Notes under the pieces: model-generated
Told to the model about the DNA's origin: nothing
Database searches by the model: none
Seen by the model: the letters and a program-made list of their open reading frames with translations, nothing else
Made by a program: the position numbers and the translations under genes
Shown here: one piece after another, positions 26,647 to 34,362 of the stretch
How positions within the stretch are numbered: position 1 is the stretch's first letter
How the letters are laid out: every line of letters begins with the position of its first letter
Assembly (NCBI GenBank): GCA_028287185.1
Contig: JAQBQD010000052.1
Location: 1-53,078 of the forward strand
Direction of reading: 5' to 3'
DNA length: 53,078 bases
From: Gemmatimonadota bacterium
GTDB lineage: Bacteria > Gemmatimonadota > Gemmatimonadetes > Longimicrobiales > Longimicrobiaceae

Positions 26647-27126
26647 TCAAGTTTCGCGGCCTTTGTGGTACGGCTCGCCGCGCGCGATGGTGCCGGCACG
26701 GTAGATCTGCTCCGTCAGAACCAGCCGGGCGAGCTCGTGCGGCAGCGTGAAGGCCGAGATGGAGAGCTTGTGCGTGGCGCGGCGAAGCAGCTCGTCCGAC
26801 AGCCCGAATGCCCCGCCGATCACGAACGCCGCTCCCGGGCTGGCCCGCACGCCCAGCTCGGTAAGATACGTGGACAGCCGGTCGGAAGACCACTGCACGC
26901 CGCCCCGGTGCAGCGCCACGACCTCCATCCCCGGGCCCACGCGCGCCAGCAGCCGCTTCCCTTCCTCGTCGCGCACGCGGTCCGCGTCACCGGGCTTCCG
27001 CGCGGGCTCCTCCTTCACCTCCGCCGCCTCGTACGTGTAGTAGCGGCGGATGCGTCCCTCGTAGTCCGCCACCGCCTCCGCCACCGGCCCACGCACGCGC
27101 CCGATCGCGAGCAGCGAAATCTTCAT
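26647..27126 (-). CDS. rlmH: 23S rRNA pseudouridine-1915 N3-methyltransferase RlmH
   Basis: 159 aa from the ATG at 27126 (MKISLLAIGRVRGPV). The small SPOUT enzyme uses SAM to methylate pseudouridine 1915 in helix 69 of 23S rRNA on assembled ribosomes. The knot region is FVIGGAFGLSDELL with RRATHKLSISAFTLPHELARL, and the C terminus has the conserved EQIYRAGTI-x-x-GEPYHK. The next gene upstream, nadB, is 343 bp away across an unusually AT-rich spacer. bshC follows after 157 bp with no clear terminator. Confidence 0.95.
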   Translation of the reverse strand: MKISLLAIGRVRGPVAEAVADYEGRIRRYYTYEAAEVKEEPARKPGDADRVRDEEGKRLLARVGPGMEVVALHRGGVQWSSDRLSTYLTELGVRASPGAAFVIGGAFGLSDELLRRATHKLSISAFTLPHELARLVLTEQIYRAGTIARGEPYHKGRET

Positions 27127-27469
27127 CTTCCCCCGCAACCAGAGTACAAGTGGGCCTGCAAATCACCAGTAATCAACAGACTCCGTAGCTTTTCCACACA
27201 CGATGCGACGACGTGCAACAACTCGACGCCAAGCAGAGCGTGCTTTCGCTGTCGCGCATTCGCCGAATCCGAATCCAGGAGCAGGGTTCCGGTTCCCATG
27301 GTATCTCGACCGAGCGCGGTTTGGACGTCGGACATTGCACGCCGTCCCAGTCTCTATGAGTTACGCAATTCCGAAACACACGGCACACCGTAACAACATC
27401 TATAACACTCAGCACAACACTGCCCGTGGAACATACTTCACTCGCTGAACGGTACGCAAGCGCAACCGA
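27127..27469. other. AT-richer spacer before rlmH
   Basis: These 343 bp are visibly poorer in GC than the rest of the window (for example CATCTATAACACTCAGCACA near 27400). No gene is supported: an open frame of 70 codons on the minus strand (27123-27335) has no ribosome site and overlaps rlmH. A DnaA-box-like TTTTCCACA lies at 27190. It may hold the rlmH promoter, a small RNA or the remnant of foreign DNA. Confidence 0.45.
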
Positions 27470-29041
27470 TCAGCGGACGAGGATCGTGTCGACCAGGGAG
27501 TGCTCGTTGTCCTTGAACGGATGATCGACGTTGTAGTTCAGCCCGCGGCTCTCCTTCCGGCGTCGAGCACAGCGCACGACGAGCAGGGCGGCCTGCACCA
27601 TGTTGCGCATCTCCACCAGCTCGGGCGTGGGGCGGCACGCGGCCCAAGTCGCATTCGTCTTCTCCGCCAGCCGCCGCACGCACTCCTCCGCCTCTCCCAG
27701 CCGGTCGTCGGATCGGACGATGCCCACCAGCTCCCACATCACGTCGCGCAACTCTTCCCTGCTCTGCTCCAGCATCGCGCCATCGGGCACTTCCGACACG
27801 CCGGACGGCGCCGGGTTGCGAGGCGCAAGCTCAGGCGTGACGGACAGATGGGGGCCCAGGCGCTCGGCCGCGCGGTGCGCGAAGACGACGGCCTCCAGCA
27901 GCGAGTTGGAGGCGAGCCGGTTGGCCCCGTGCACGCCGGTGCATGCCGTCTCGCCCGCGGCGTAGAGGCCGGGCAGCGAGCTGCGCCCGTCGGTGTCGGT
28001 GAGGATGCCGCCGCACAGGTAGTGCGCGGCCGGCACCACCGGCAGCGGCTCGCGCAGCATGTCCGTGCCGCGCTCCGCCGTCACGCGCAGGATGTTCGGG
28101 AAGCGCCCGCGGATCTCCGCTTCCGGGATCGACGAGCAGTCCAGCAGCACGTGCGGGTCACCGTGCTCCTTCATCTCGCGATCGATGGCACGTGCAACTA
28201 CATCGCGCGGAGCGAGCGAGGCGAGCGGGTGGTAGCCGTCCATGAACGCCGTCCCGTCCACCCGCCGCAGGACCGCCCCCTCGCCGCGCACGGCCTCGGA
28301 GATCAGGAAGGTGTGCTCGCGGGCGGGATACAGCGCGGTAGGGTGGAACTGGATGAACTCCATGTTCGCGATCTTGGCCCCCGCGCGGTACGCGATCGCC
28401 ACCCCGTCGCCCGTGGCGATGGACGGATTGGTCGTGTGGCGGTACACCTGGCCGCACCCTCCCGTGGCCAGCATCACGGCGCGCGCGGCGATGGGCACCA
28501 GCTCGCCCGACTCGGCGTCCAGCGCCAGGATGCCACAGCAGCGCTCGCCCAGCGTGCCGGGATCGCGCGCCGTGAGCAGGTCCACCGCGGAGTGGTTCTC
28601 GTAGATCTCCACGTTGGGCGCGTCCGCAACCGCCTGCAGCAGCGCGCGCTCGATCTCGCGCCCCGTCAGGTCCTCGGCGCGCACGATCCGCCGGCGCGAG
28701 TGGCCGCCTTCCCTGCCCAGGGAAAGGTCCGCGCCCTCCTGCGTGAAGTGCACGCCCAGGTCGATCAGCTCGCGAACGCGCTGGGGTCCCTCGCGCACCA
28801 GCACCTCCACCGCGTCCGGGTGGCAGAGCCCCGCGCCGGCGACCAGCGTGTCCTCCATGTGCAGCGCGGGGGAATCGTCCGGCGCGAAGGCCGCGGCAAT
28901 TCCCCCCTGTGCCCAGTTGGTGCTGGAGTCCGGGCGGCCCTTCTTGGTGACGATGGCCACGGTCCCGAACCGCGCCACCTTCAGCGCGAACGACAGTCCG
29001 GCGATGCCGCTTCCCACCACCACCACGTCCGCGCGGATCAC
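27470..29041 (-). CDS. nadB: L-aspartate oxidase
   Basis: 523 aa from a GTG at 29041 that overlaps the lpxK stop by 4 bp. The FAD enzyme oxidises L-aspartate to iminoaspartate, the first step of de novo NAD synthesis. Visible: FAD-binding VVVVGSGIAGLSFALK at the N terminus, SSTNWAQGGIAAA, the catalytic-loop HFTQEGADLSLGREGGHS, and IQFHPTALY. ETACTGVHGANRLASNSLLE and the helical C-terminal domain (RRKESRGLNYNVDHP) finish the family pattern. nadA and nadC are not nearby. The stop is followed by the AT-rich spacer. Confidence 0.96.
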   Translation of the reverse strand: MIRADVVVVGSGIAGLSFALKVARFGTVAIVTKKGRPDSSTNWAQGGIAAAFAPDDSPALHMEDTLVAGAGLCHPDAVEVLVREGPQRVRELIDLGVHFTQEGADLSLGREGGHSRRRIVRAEDLTGREIERALLQAVADAPNVEIYENHSAVDLLTARDPGTLGERCCGILALDAESGELVPIAARAVMLATGGCGQVYRHTTNPSIATGDGVAIAYRAGAKIANMEFIQFHPTALYPAREHTFLISEAVRGEGAVLRRVDGTAFMDGYHPLASLAPRDVVARAIDREMKEHGDPHVLLDCSSIPEAEIRGRFPNILRVTAERGTDMLREPLPVVPAAHYLCGGILTDTDGRSSLPGLYAAGETACTGVHGANRLASNSLLEAVVFAHRAAERLGPHLSVTPELAPRNPAPSGVSEVPDGAMLEQSREELRDVMWELVGIVRSDDRLGEAEECVRRLAEKTNATWAACRPTPELVEMRNMVQAALLVVRCARRRKESRGLNYNVDHPFKDNEHSLVDTILVR

Positions 29042-30180
29042 GCCCGCCCCCGGCTGAGCGCGACGTCCAGCGCCGCCTCCACCGCATCCCGCCCGCGGAC
29101 GATCTGCACCGACTGCTCCAGCACGTACGCCTCCCGGTGTCGGCTCAGCAGGGCGCGCAGCTTCACGGCGTCCTTGCGCGTCATCACCATCGGCCGCCCC
29201 GCGGCGGCCGCGACCAGCCTGGACGCCTCGTCCGGCGTGAACGCGTGGTGGTCCGCAAAGCTCGCCGGCTGTACCACTGCGCCGCACGCCCGGAGCTGCG
29301 CGAAGAAGGGCTCCGCATCCGCCAGCGCCGCGACCGCGAGCACCTTGCGCCCGTCCAGCCAGTCCAGCGGACGGCTCGATTCCGTCGATTCCGTCGATTC
29401 CGTCGATTCCGTCGATTCCGTCGATTCCGTCGATTCCGTCGATTCCGTCGATTCCGTCGAATCCGTCGATGGCGGCGCCTTGGCGGACTGCTCCGATCCA
29501 CCGTGCAGCGCGGAAAGCAGCGTCGGTGCAAGATCCGCGATCACCACCGGAGCATCCGTGTATCGGCCGAGGTCACTCGCGACCTCGTCGGCGCGCTCGG
29601 CCGATGCGGACTTGCGCGTGACCACCACCAGGTCCGCTCGTCCGAGCGCTTCCGGTCCCTCGCGCCACGGTCCGCGCGGCATCACGCGCGGATCGCGGCG
29701 CCAGCCCTCCGCCGCGACGAGCACGATGTCCAGGTCGCGTCCGAGCGCGCGGTGCTGGAATCCATCGTCCAACACCACCACGTCCCGCCCGGCATCCACC
29801 GCGGACCGCGCCGCCTCGATCCGTCGCGCCGCGGCGAACACGGGCACGCCGGGGTTCAGCTCTCCGTGCACCAGGACCTCGTCGGCCCCGTATCCACGGA
29901 GCGCGATCGCCGGGCTCCATCCACGCTCCACCAGCCGGCCGACGATCCACGCGGCGAACGGGGTCTTCCCCGCCCCGCCCACCGCCAGGTTCCCGACGCT
30001 GATCACCGGCACCGGCACGCGCTCCACCTTCTTCGACCCGCGCTCGTACGCCGAGTTCCGCACCCGCGTCGCCCCGCGGAACGCAGATTCGGCAGGCAGC
30101 AGCGCAGCATCCAGCAATGCGCCGAGAATGCCGCCGCGGCCCGGCCACCATCGGGTGACGACCCACTCGCGGAGGGTCAT
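29038..30180 (-). CDS. lpxK: Tetraacyldisaccharide 4'-kinase LpxK
   Basis: 380 aa from the ATG at 30180. LpxK phosphorylates the 4' position of the lipid A disaccharide at the inner membrane. It has an N-terminal hydrophobic helix (LGALLDAALLPAESAF), the P-loop GNLAVGGAGKTPF (residues 63-75) and the conserved DDGFQHRAL. Residues 239-268 are TDS plus nine exact TES triplets, encoded by a 9-bp tandem repeat; this insert lies between the two halves of the fold, in a position that looks like a surface loop. The frame is kept through the repeat, so the gene seems intact. It is coupled to nadB by a GTGA overlap. Confidence 0.95.
   Translation of the reverse strand: MTLREWVVTRWWPGRGGILGALLDAALLPAESAFRGATRVRNSAYERGSKKVERVPVPVISVGNLAVGGAGKTPFAAWIVGRLVERGWSPAIALRGYGADEVLVHGELNPGVPVFAAARRIEAARSAVDAGRDVVVLDDGFQHRALGRDLDIVLVAAEGWRRDPRVMPRGPWREGPEALGRADLVVVTRKSASAERADEVASDLGRYTDAPVVIADLAPTLLSALHGGSEQSAKAPPSTDSTESTESTESTESTESTESTESTESTESSRPLDWLDGRKVLAVAALADAEPFFAQLRACGAVVQPASFADHHAFTPDEASRLVAAAAGRPMVMTRKDAVKLRALLSRHREAYVLEQSVQIVRGRDAVEAALDVALSRGRA
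29377..29466. repeat. 9-bp tandem repeat inside lpxK
   Basis: Nine perfect copies of CGATTCCGT (29377-29457) and one variant CGAATCCGT (29458-29466). Read on the minus strand the unit is ACGGAATCG, encoding Thr-Glu-Ser. Changes in copy number keep the lpxK frame. Confidence 0.97.
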
Positions 30181-30210
30181 GCGCGGAACGCGGGAAGCCG
30201 GGTCTGACGG

Positions 30211-30334
30211 GCGGTTGAAACCGCGGCAACGACGGCACGAAGCCTCCCTGCGGAGGCTGGCTCCATGCGGCTTCGGGTTCCGCGCGGCACGCACGTGGTG
30301 GCGGCGCGTCGGTAGAGCCTATCGTCCAACGACC
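30211..30334 (+). repeat. Dispersed two-hairpin repeat element, copy A
   Basis: It starts with hairpin 1, GCGGTT-GA-AACCGC (30211-30224), then hairpin 2, AGCCTCC-CTGC-GGAGGCT (30241-30258). A conserved tail follows (GGCTCC, GGTTCCGCGC, CACGCACGTGG) and the copy ends near ATCGTC-N2-ACGACC. It lies in the gene-free 409-bp gap between lpxK and the acyltransferase, 192 bp before copy B in the same orientation. Confidence 0.85.
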
Positions 30335-30402
30335 CTCGCCCAGAGGTGGGGGAGGGCCGGCAAGTGGTGCGAGTTGGGGAGGGGGCGCGTGCAATCGCCC
30401 AG

Positions 30403-30526
30403 GCGGTTGAAACCGCGGCTGGAACGGCGCGAAGCCCGCCTGCGCGGGCTGGCTCCGCGCCGCTTTCAGTTCCACGCGCGACGAACGTGGTTCCGCGGCG
30501 GCGGCAGATGTTATCGTCAGACAACG
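30403..30526 (+). repeat. Dispersed two-hairpin repeat element, copy B
   Basis: Hairpin 1 is GCGGTT-GA-AACCGC (30403-30416) and hairpin 2 is AGCCCGC-CTGC-GCGGGCT (30433-30450). Relative to copy A two base pairs of hairpin 2 have changed on both sides (T-A to C-G, C-G to G-C) while the CTGC loop is kept. The tail (GGCTCCGCGCCG, AGTTCCACGCGC, ACGTGG, ATCGTC) aligns with copy A. Confidence 0.85.
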
Positions 30527-30589
30527 CACCCGTAGCTTCGCGAGAGGAGACGCGTGCCGCGCGTCCGCCGGAGCCCACACTAGGACCCG

Positions 30590-31309
30590 TCATCTGCGCG
30601 GCGCCGCGCCGCCCATGCGCGCGCGCATCTCGGCCAGCCTCCGCTCCACGTCGCGGGCGATGGCTTCGAGCTGGGCTTCGTCGGCGTCGCGGGGGACGTA
30701 GACGGGCTCCCCGTATTCGATGGTGATGCGGCTGAAGGGCTTGGGAACCATGAAGCGGTCCCATCCGCCGAAGAACCAGGCGCGAGAGGCGGCGCTCTCG
30801 GTGGGGATGATGGGAGCGCCGGTGCGCTGGGCGATCAGGAGCGGGCCGGGCTTCATCACCTCGCGTGGGCCGCGGGGGCCGTCGGGGGTGATGGCGAGCG
30901 AGCGTCCACGGCGCACCGCGCGCATCAGCTCGCGCAACGCCTCCAGCCCGCCGCGGCTGCTGGAGCCGCGCACCGCGACGAAGCCCCAGCGGTCCAGGAT
31001 GCGGGCGCTGTACTCCCCGTCGCGGTGCTGGCTCGCGAGGGTAACGACGCCCTGCTGCCGGTGGTGGTACGTGCACGGAAGCAGCCGCCCGTGCCAGAGC
31101 ACGAAGATCACCGCCTTGCCCGCGTCCCAGTGCGGGCGGAAATGCTCCTCGCCGACGGTCCGGATGCGGCAGGTGCCCAGGATGGACTCCATCGCCTTCC
31201 GCGCGACGGCCGCGATGCGGCGCACCTTCCGCTCGCGCACGGGGTCGTCCAGCGTGACACCGCCCAGGTGTGCAGCCGGGCCGATCGGATCGTCCGCGGC
31301 GCCGCTCAT
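30590..31309 (-). CDS. Lysophospholipid/lipid A acyltransferase-like protein (DUF374)
   Basis: 239 aa from the ATG at 31309, which overlaps the lpxB stop (ATGA). The DUF374 pattern is clear: FVLWHGRLLP, where His is the likely catalytic base; ASQHRDGEYSARILDRWGF; RGSSSRGGLEALREL; and the phosphate-binding ITPDGPRGPREVMKPG. The family belongs with LPLAT acyltransferases and often sits in lipid A operons. With lpxB just upstream, it probably adds a secondary acyl chain to a lipid A precursor, but no lpxL/M-type enzyme is present to compare. There is one weak hydrophobic N-terminal stretch; it is likely peripheral to the inner membrane. Confidence 0.87.
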   Translation of the reverse strand: MSGAADDPIGPAAHLGGVTLDDPVRERKVRRIAAVARKAMESILGTCRIRTVGEEHFRPHWDAGKAVIFVLWHGRLLPCTYHHRQQGVVTLASQHRDGEYSARILDRWGFVAVRGSSSRGGLEALRELMRAVRRGRSLAITPDGPRGPREVMKPGPLLIAQRTGAPIIPTESAASRAWFFGGWDRFMVPKPFSRITIEYGEPVYVPRDADEAQLEAIARDVERRLAEMRARMGGAAPRR

Positions 31310-32460
31310 CGAAGCTCCAGCAGGCCCGCCGCCAGCCCCACGACGCGGCCGGCGGCGCCGGGGCCGCCCAGGCGCTCGCGGATCCCGCTCAACCCCGTCA
31401 CCATCTCGCGCCGCTCCGGCGACCGCGGGTCCAGCAAGGGCAGCAGCGTCGCGGCGAGCGCATCCGGAGTGGCGGCGTCCTGCACGAACTCGGGGGCGAT
31501 CCGCTGCTCGGCGATCAGGTTCGCCAACGCGATGTGCGGCACCTTCACCAGGCGCTTCGCCATCGCGTAGCTCAAGCCGTTCATCCGGTAGACGACGGCG
31601 AACGGCGTCCCGGCCAGCGCCGCCTCCAGCGTCGTGGTGCCGGACTTCACCAGCGCCGCCGTGGCGTTGCGGAGAAGGCCGCCGCCCGCGCTCGGGACGA
31701 GCGGCCACCGCGCATCGCCGTACGCGGCGCGGTCCAGCCCGCCGGGAGCCCCGATCACCGGCTGCACGTCCGGCCGCGCGTCCGCCACGCGGGCGGCCGC
31801 GTCCGAGAACAGCTCCAGGTGGCGGCGCACCTCCTGCGCGCGCGAGCCGGGAAAGAGCGCGAGCACGGGGCGGTCCGCCTCCAGCCCGTGCTCCGCCGCC
31901 CACTCCGCGTGCGTCTGCGGCGAGGGCACGACGTCCAGCAGGGGATGGCCGACGAAGCGGGCGTCCACTCCGGCGCGGCGCAGGAACGCCTCCTCGAACG
32001 GCAGCACCACCGCCACCTCGTCCGCGTCGCGGGCAAGGTCGCGCACCCGGCTCTTGTGCCAGGCCCACACCTGCGGGGCGATGTAGTACAGCACGGGAAT
32101 GCCCCGCCCGCGGGCGTGCCGGGCGAGGCGAAGGTTGAAGCCGGGATAGTCGATGGGGACCACGAGGTCCACGCCCTGCCGCTCCAGCGCCGCGAACACG
32201 CGCTTGCGCAGGTCCAGGAAGAATGGGAGGTGGCGGAGGACCTCCACGAAGCCCATCACCGCCAGCTCCCCCAGCCCCGCCATGAGCTCCACGCCGGCGG
32301 CCTCCATCCGGTGGCCGCCCAGGCCCAGCAGCCGCGCGTGCGGCCAGCGCTCGCGCAGCGCCCGCGCCAGCCCGGCGCCGTGCAGGTCGCCCGACTCCTC
32401 GCCCGCGGAGATGAAGATCGTGGGCGCCTTCCGGCTTCCCCTGCCCGCCCGCCGGCTCAT
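31306..32460 (-). CDS. lpxB: Lipid-A-disaccharide synthase LpxB
   Basis: 384 aa. LpxB (GT19) condenses lipid X with UDP-diacylglucosamine to form the lipid A disaccharide. Visible: ISAGEESGDLHGAGLARAL at the N terminus, IDYPGFNLRLA, YYIAPQVWAWHKSR, LFPGSRAQEVRRHL (donor binding) and SGTTTLEAALAGTPFAVVY. Its ATG overlaps the stop of a 25-codon frame upstream (32457-32534), and its stop overlaps the acyltransferase start, so the three appear translationally coupled. Confidence 0.97.
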   Translation of the reverse strand: MSRRAGRGSRKAPTIFISAGEESGDLHGAGLARALRERWPHARLLGLGGHRMEAAGVELMAGLGELAVMGFVEVLRHLPFFLDLRKRVFAALERQGVDLVVPIDYPGFNLRLARHARGRGIPVLYYIAPQVWAWHKSRVRDLARDADEVAVVLPFEEAFLRRAGVDARFVGHPLLDVVPSPQTHAEWAAEHGLEADRPVLALFPGSRAQEVRRHLELFSDAAARVADARPDVQPVIGAPGGLDRAAYGDARWPLVPSAGGGLLRNATAALVKSGTTTLEAALAGTPFAVVYRMNGLSYAMAKRLVKVPHIALANLIAEQRIAPEFVQDAATPDALAATLLPLLDPRSPERREMVTGLSGIRERLGGPGAAGRVVGLAAGLLELR

Positions 32461-32534
32461 CGCCGGCCCGCGAAGCGCAGCAGGTACCAGATGGCGCCCA
32501 TCACCACCACCAGCAGGGCGACCAGGCGGAACAT
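32457..32534 (-). CDS. Possible 25-aa single-span membrane peptide coupled to lpxB
   Basis: 25 codons: MFRLVALLVVVMGAIWYLL then RFAGRR. This is one hydrophobic helix with a basic end, which predicts a cytoplasmic C terminus. Its TGA overlaps the lpxB ATG by 4 bp, as other real gene junctions here do. It fills the only gap in the lpxA-Gfo/Idh-lpxB run. Against it: the ribosome site is poor (a G run about 14 nt upstream) and no family is recognised. It could be merely a leader frame that lifts lpxB translation. Confidence 0.5.
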   Translation of the reverse strand: MFRLVALLVVVMGAIWYLLRFAGRR

Positions 32535-32580
32535 CGACGGCGGGCCGACGCCCCCGAACGCGAACGGGGCGCGGCGCCGC

Positions 32581-33570
32581 CTACGGCGCGAGCCCGGCCG
32601 CGGCATGGCTCTCGATGCTGCCCATGATCCGGAGCGCCACGGCCAGCGCCTCGCGCCCCGCCGCGCCGCTCACCACCAGCGGCCCCTCGCCACGGACGGC
32701 CGCGACCCAGGACTGGAGCTCCGCCCGCAGCGGCTCCATCCCGTCGCCCTTCAGCGCCACCCGCTCCACCACGTTGGCGATCGACAGGAGCGAGAAGTCG
32801 CCCTCCGGCAGCGAGGCGCCCTTCTTCAGGCGCAGGAACTCGCCCGTGCCCGTCGCCAGGTCCAGCGAGATGTAGCCCGATCGCTGGAAGAAGCGGATCT
32901 TCCGCATGCGCTCGAACGAGACGCGGCTGGCCGTGATGTTGGCCACGGCGCCGTTCTCGAAGACGATGCGCGCGTTGGCGATGTCCTCGCTGGGCGTCAG
33001 CACCGGCACACCCACGGCGTCCAGCGTCTTCACGTGGCGGCCGATGAGGCCCAGCACCAGGTCGATGTCGTGGATCATCAGGTCCAGCACCACCGCCACG
33101 TCCGTTCCGCGCGGGTTGAACGGCGCCAGCCGGTGCGACTCCACGAAGCGCGGCTCGTCCAGGTACTGCTCGCACGCCCGCAGCGCGCCGTTGAAGCGCT
33201 CCACGTGCCCCGTCGCCACGATCACCCCCGCCTTCTCCGCCGCGGCGACGATCTCGTCCGCCTCCTCCAGCGTCGCCGCGATGGGCTTCTCGATCAGCAG
33301 GTGCACCCCGCGCCCGATGGCCTGGAGCGCCACCTCGGCGTGGTTCGTCGTCGGCACGGCGACCACGGCGGCATCGACCGCGGCGAGGAAGTCGTCCAGC
33401 GACGGGAAGGCCGGAACGCCGAGCTCCGCCGCCACCTGGGCCGCGCGCTCGGGGCTGGCGTCGTACACGCCCGCCATCGTCACCCCCTCCACCTCGCGCA
33501 GGATCCGGGCGTGGTGGAAGCCCAGGCTGCCGACGCCGACGACGCCCGCGCGGATCGGGGCGCCGCTCAC
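32581..33570 (-). CDS. Gfo/Idh/MocA-family oxidoreductase in the lipid A cluster
   Basis: 329 aa from a GTG at 33570 overlapping the lpxA stop (GTGA). The N-terminal Rossmann fold has VVGVGSLGFHHARIL; the catalytic motif EKPIAAT has Lys95; MIHDIDLVLGL carries the conserved His of the family. Such a gene between lpxA and lpxB is common. In Acidithiobacillus and Leptospira the enzyme GnnA of this family oxidises UDP-GlcNAc at C3 so that GnnB can make the 3-amino sugar of amide-linked lipid A. No GnnB-like aminotransferase is in the window, so GnnA is only a suggestion. Confidence 0.88.
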   Translation of the reverse strand: MSGAPIRAGVVGVGSLGFHHARILREVEGVTMAGVYDASPERAAQVAAELGVPAFPSLDDFLAAVDAAVVAVPTTNHAEVALQAIGRGVHLLIEKPIAATLEEADEIVAAAEKAGVIVATGHVERFNGALRACEQYLDEPRFVESHRLAPFNPRGTDVAVVLDLMIHDIDLVLGLIGRHVKTLDAVGVPVLTPSEDIANARIVFENGAVANITASRVSFERMRKIRFFQRSGYISLDLATGTGEFLRLKKGASLPEGDFSLLSIANVVERVALKGDGMEPLRAELQSWVAAVRGEGPLVVSGAAGREALAVALRIMGSIESHAAAGLAP

Positions 33571-34352
33571 AGCGTCACCCCGCGGTCGGTGCCCTCGAAG
33601 AAGGAGAGGAACACCTCCACCTCGGGGATCGCGCGCAGCTCCTCGCGCGCGCGGGCCAGCGCCTGCGTGGTGTTGTGCGTGCTGGCGAAGAACAGGCGGT
33701 ACGCGCGCTTCAGCTCGCGCCGCACGTCCTCCGCGAAGCCGCGGCGCTGCAGGCCCACCGAGTTCAGCCCGTAGAGCTGGATGGGGCTGCCCGCCGCCTT
33801 CACGTACGGCGGGATGTCCTTGGCCACGCGCGAGCCGCCGCCCACGAAGGCGTGCGCGCCGATCCGCACGAACTGGTGGATGGGCGTCATCCCGCCGATG
33901 CTGGCCCAGTCGTGGATGGTGACGTGGCCCGCCATGTTCACGGCGTTCGAGATGATGACGTGGTCGCCCAGGTGGCAGTCGTGCGCCACGTGCACGTACG
34001 ACATCAGCAGGCAGTCGCTGCCCACGCTGGTGATCCCGCTCGCCGTCGTGCCGCGGTTCAGCGTCGCGTACTCGCGGATGACCGTGCGGTCGCCGACGGT
34101 CAGGCGCGTGGGCTCGTTGCGGTACTTGAGGTCCTGCGGCGCGGTGCCCAGCACGGCGCCGTGCGAGATGGCGCACCCGTCGCCCACGGTGGCGTGCTCG
34201 ATGAGGACGGCGGAGGCGATCTGCGTCCCCGCGCCCACGATGACGCCGGGGCCGATGATGGTGTGCGGGCCGACCGAGACCCCCTCGCCCAGCTCGGCGG
34301 ACGGGTCCACGATGGCGGTGGGGTGGATCTCCACCCCCGTAGTGCTCTGCAT
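33567..34352 (-). CDS. lpxA: UDP-N-acetylglucosamine acyltransferase LpxA
   Basis: 261 aa from the ATG at 34352, which gives the usual length of 262 and has GAGG 8 nt upstream. The GTG at 34379 would overlap fabZ and is less likely. LpxA adds the first acyl chain to UDP-GlcNAc, in the cytoplasm. The left-handed beta-helix hexapeptides run through residues 1-190. YVHVAHDCHLGDHVIISNAV contains the catalytic His; GGMTPIHQFVRIGAHAFVGG and SRVAKDIPPYV follow. The C-terminal helical domain (GLQRRGFAEDVRRELKRAYR) is present. It is the second gene after lpxD in the cluster, with lpxC-fabZ between them. Confidence 0.97.
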   Translation of the reverse strand: MQSTTGVEIHPTAIVDPSAELGEGVSVGPHTIIGPGVIVGAGTQIASAVLIEHATVGDGCAISHGAVLGTAPQDLKYRNEPTRLTVGDRTVIREYATLNRGTTASGITSVGSDCLLMSYVHVAHDCHLGDHVIISNAVNMAGHVTIHDWASIGGMTPIHQFVRIGAHAFVGGGSRVAKDIPPYVKAAGSPIQLYGLNSVGLQRRGFAEDVRRELKRAYRLFFASTHNTTQALARAREELRAIPEVEVFLSFFEGTDRGVTL

Positions 34353-34362
34353 GGTAGGCGCC

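Noticed and set aside
27123..27335. A 70-codon gene on the minus strand in the AT-rich spacer
   Set aside because: No ribosome site, no domain, and it runs into the rlmH start.
29377..29466. CRISPR array
   Set aside because: Units of 9 bp with no spacers, inside a coding gene; no cas genes.
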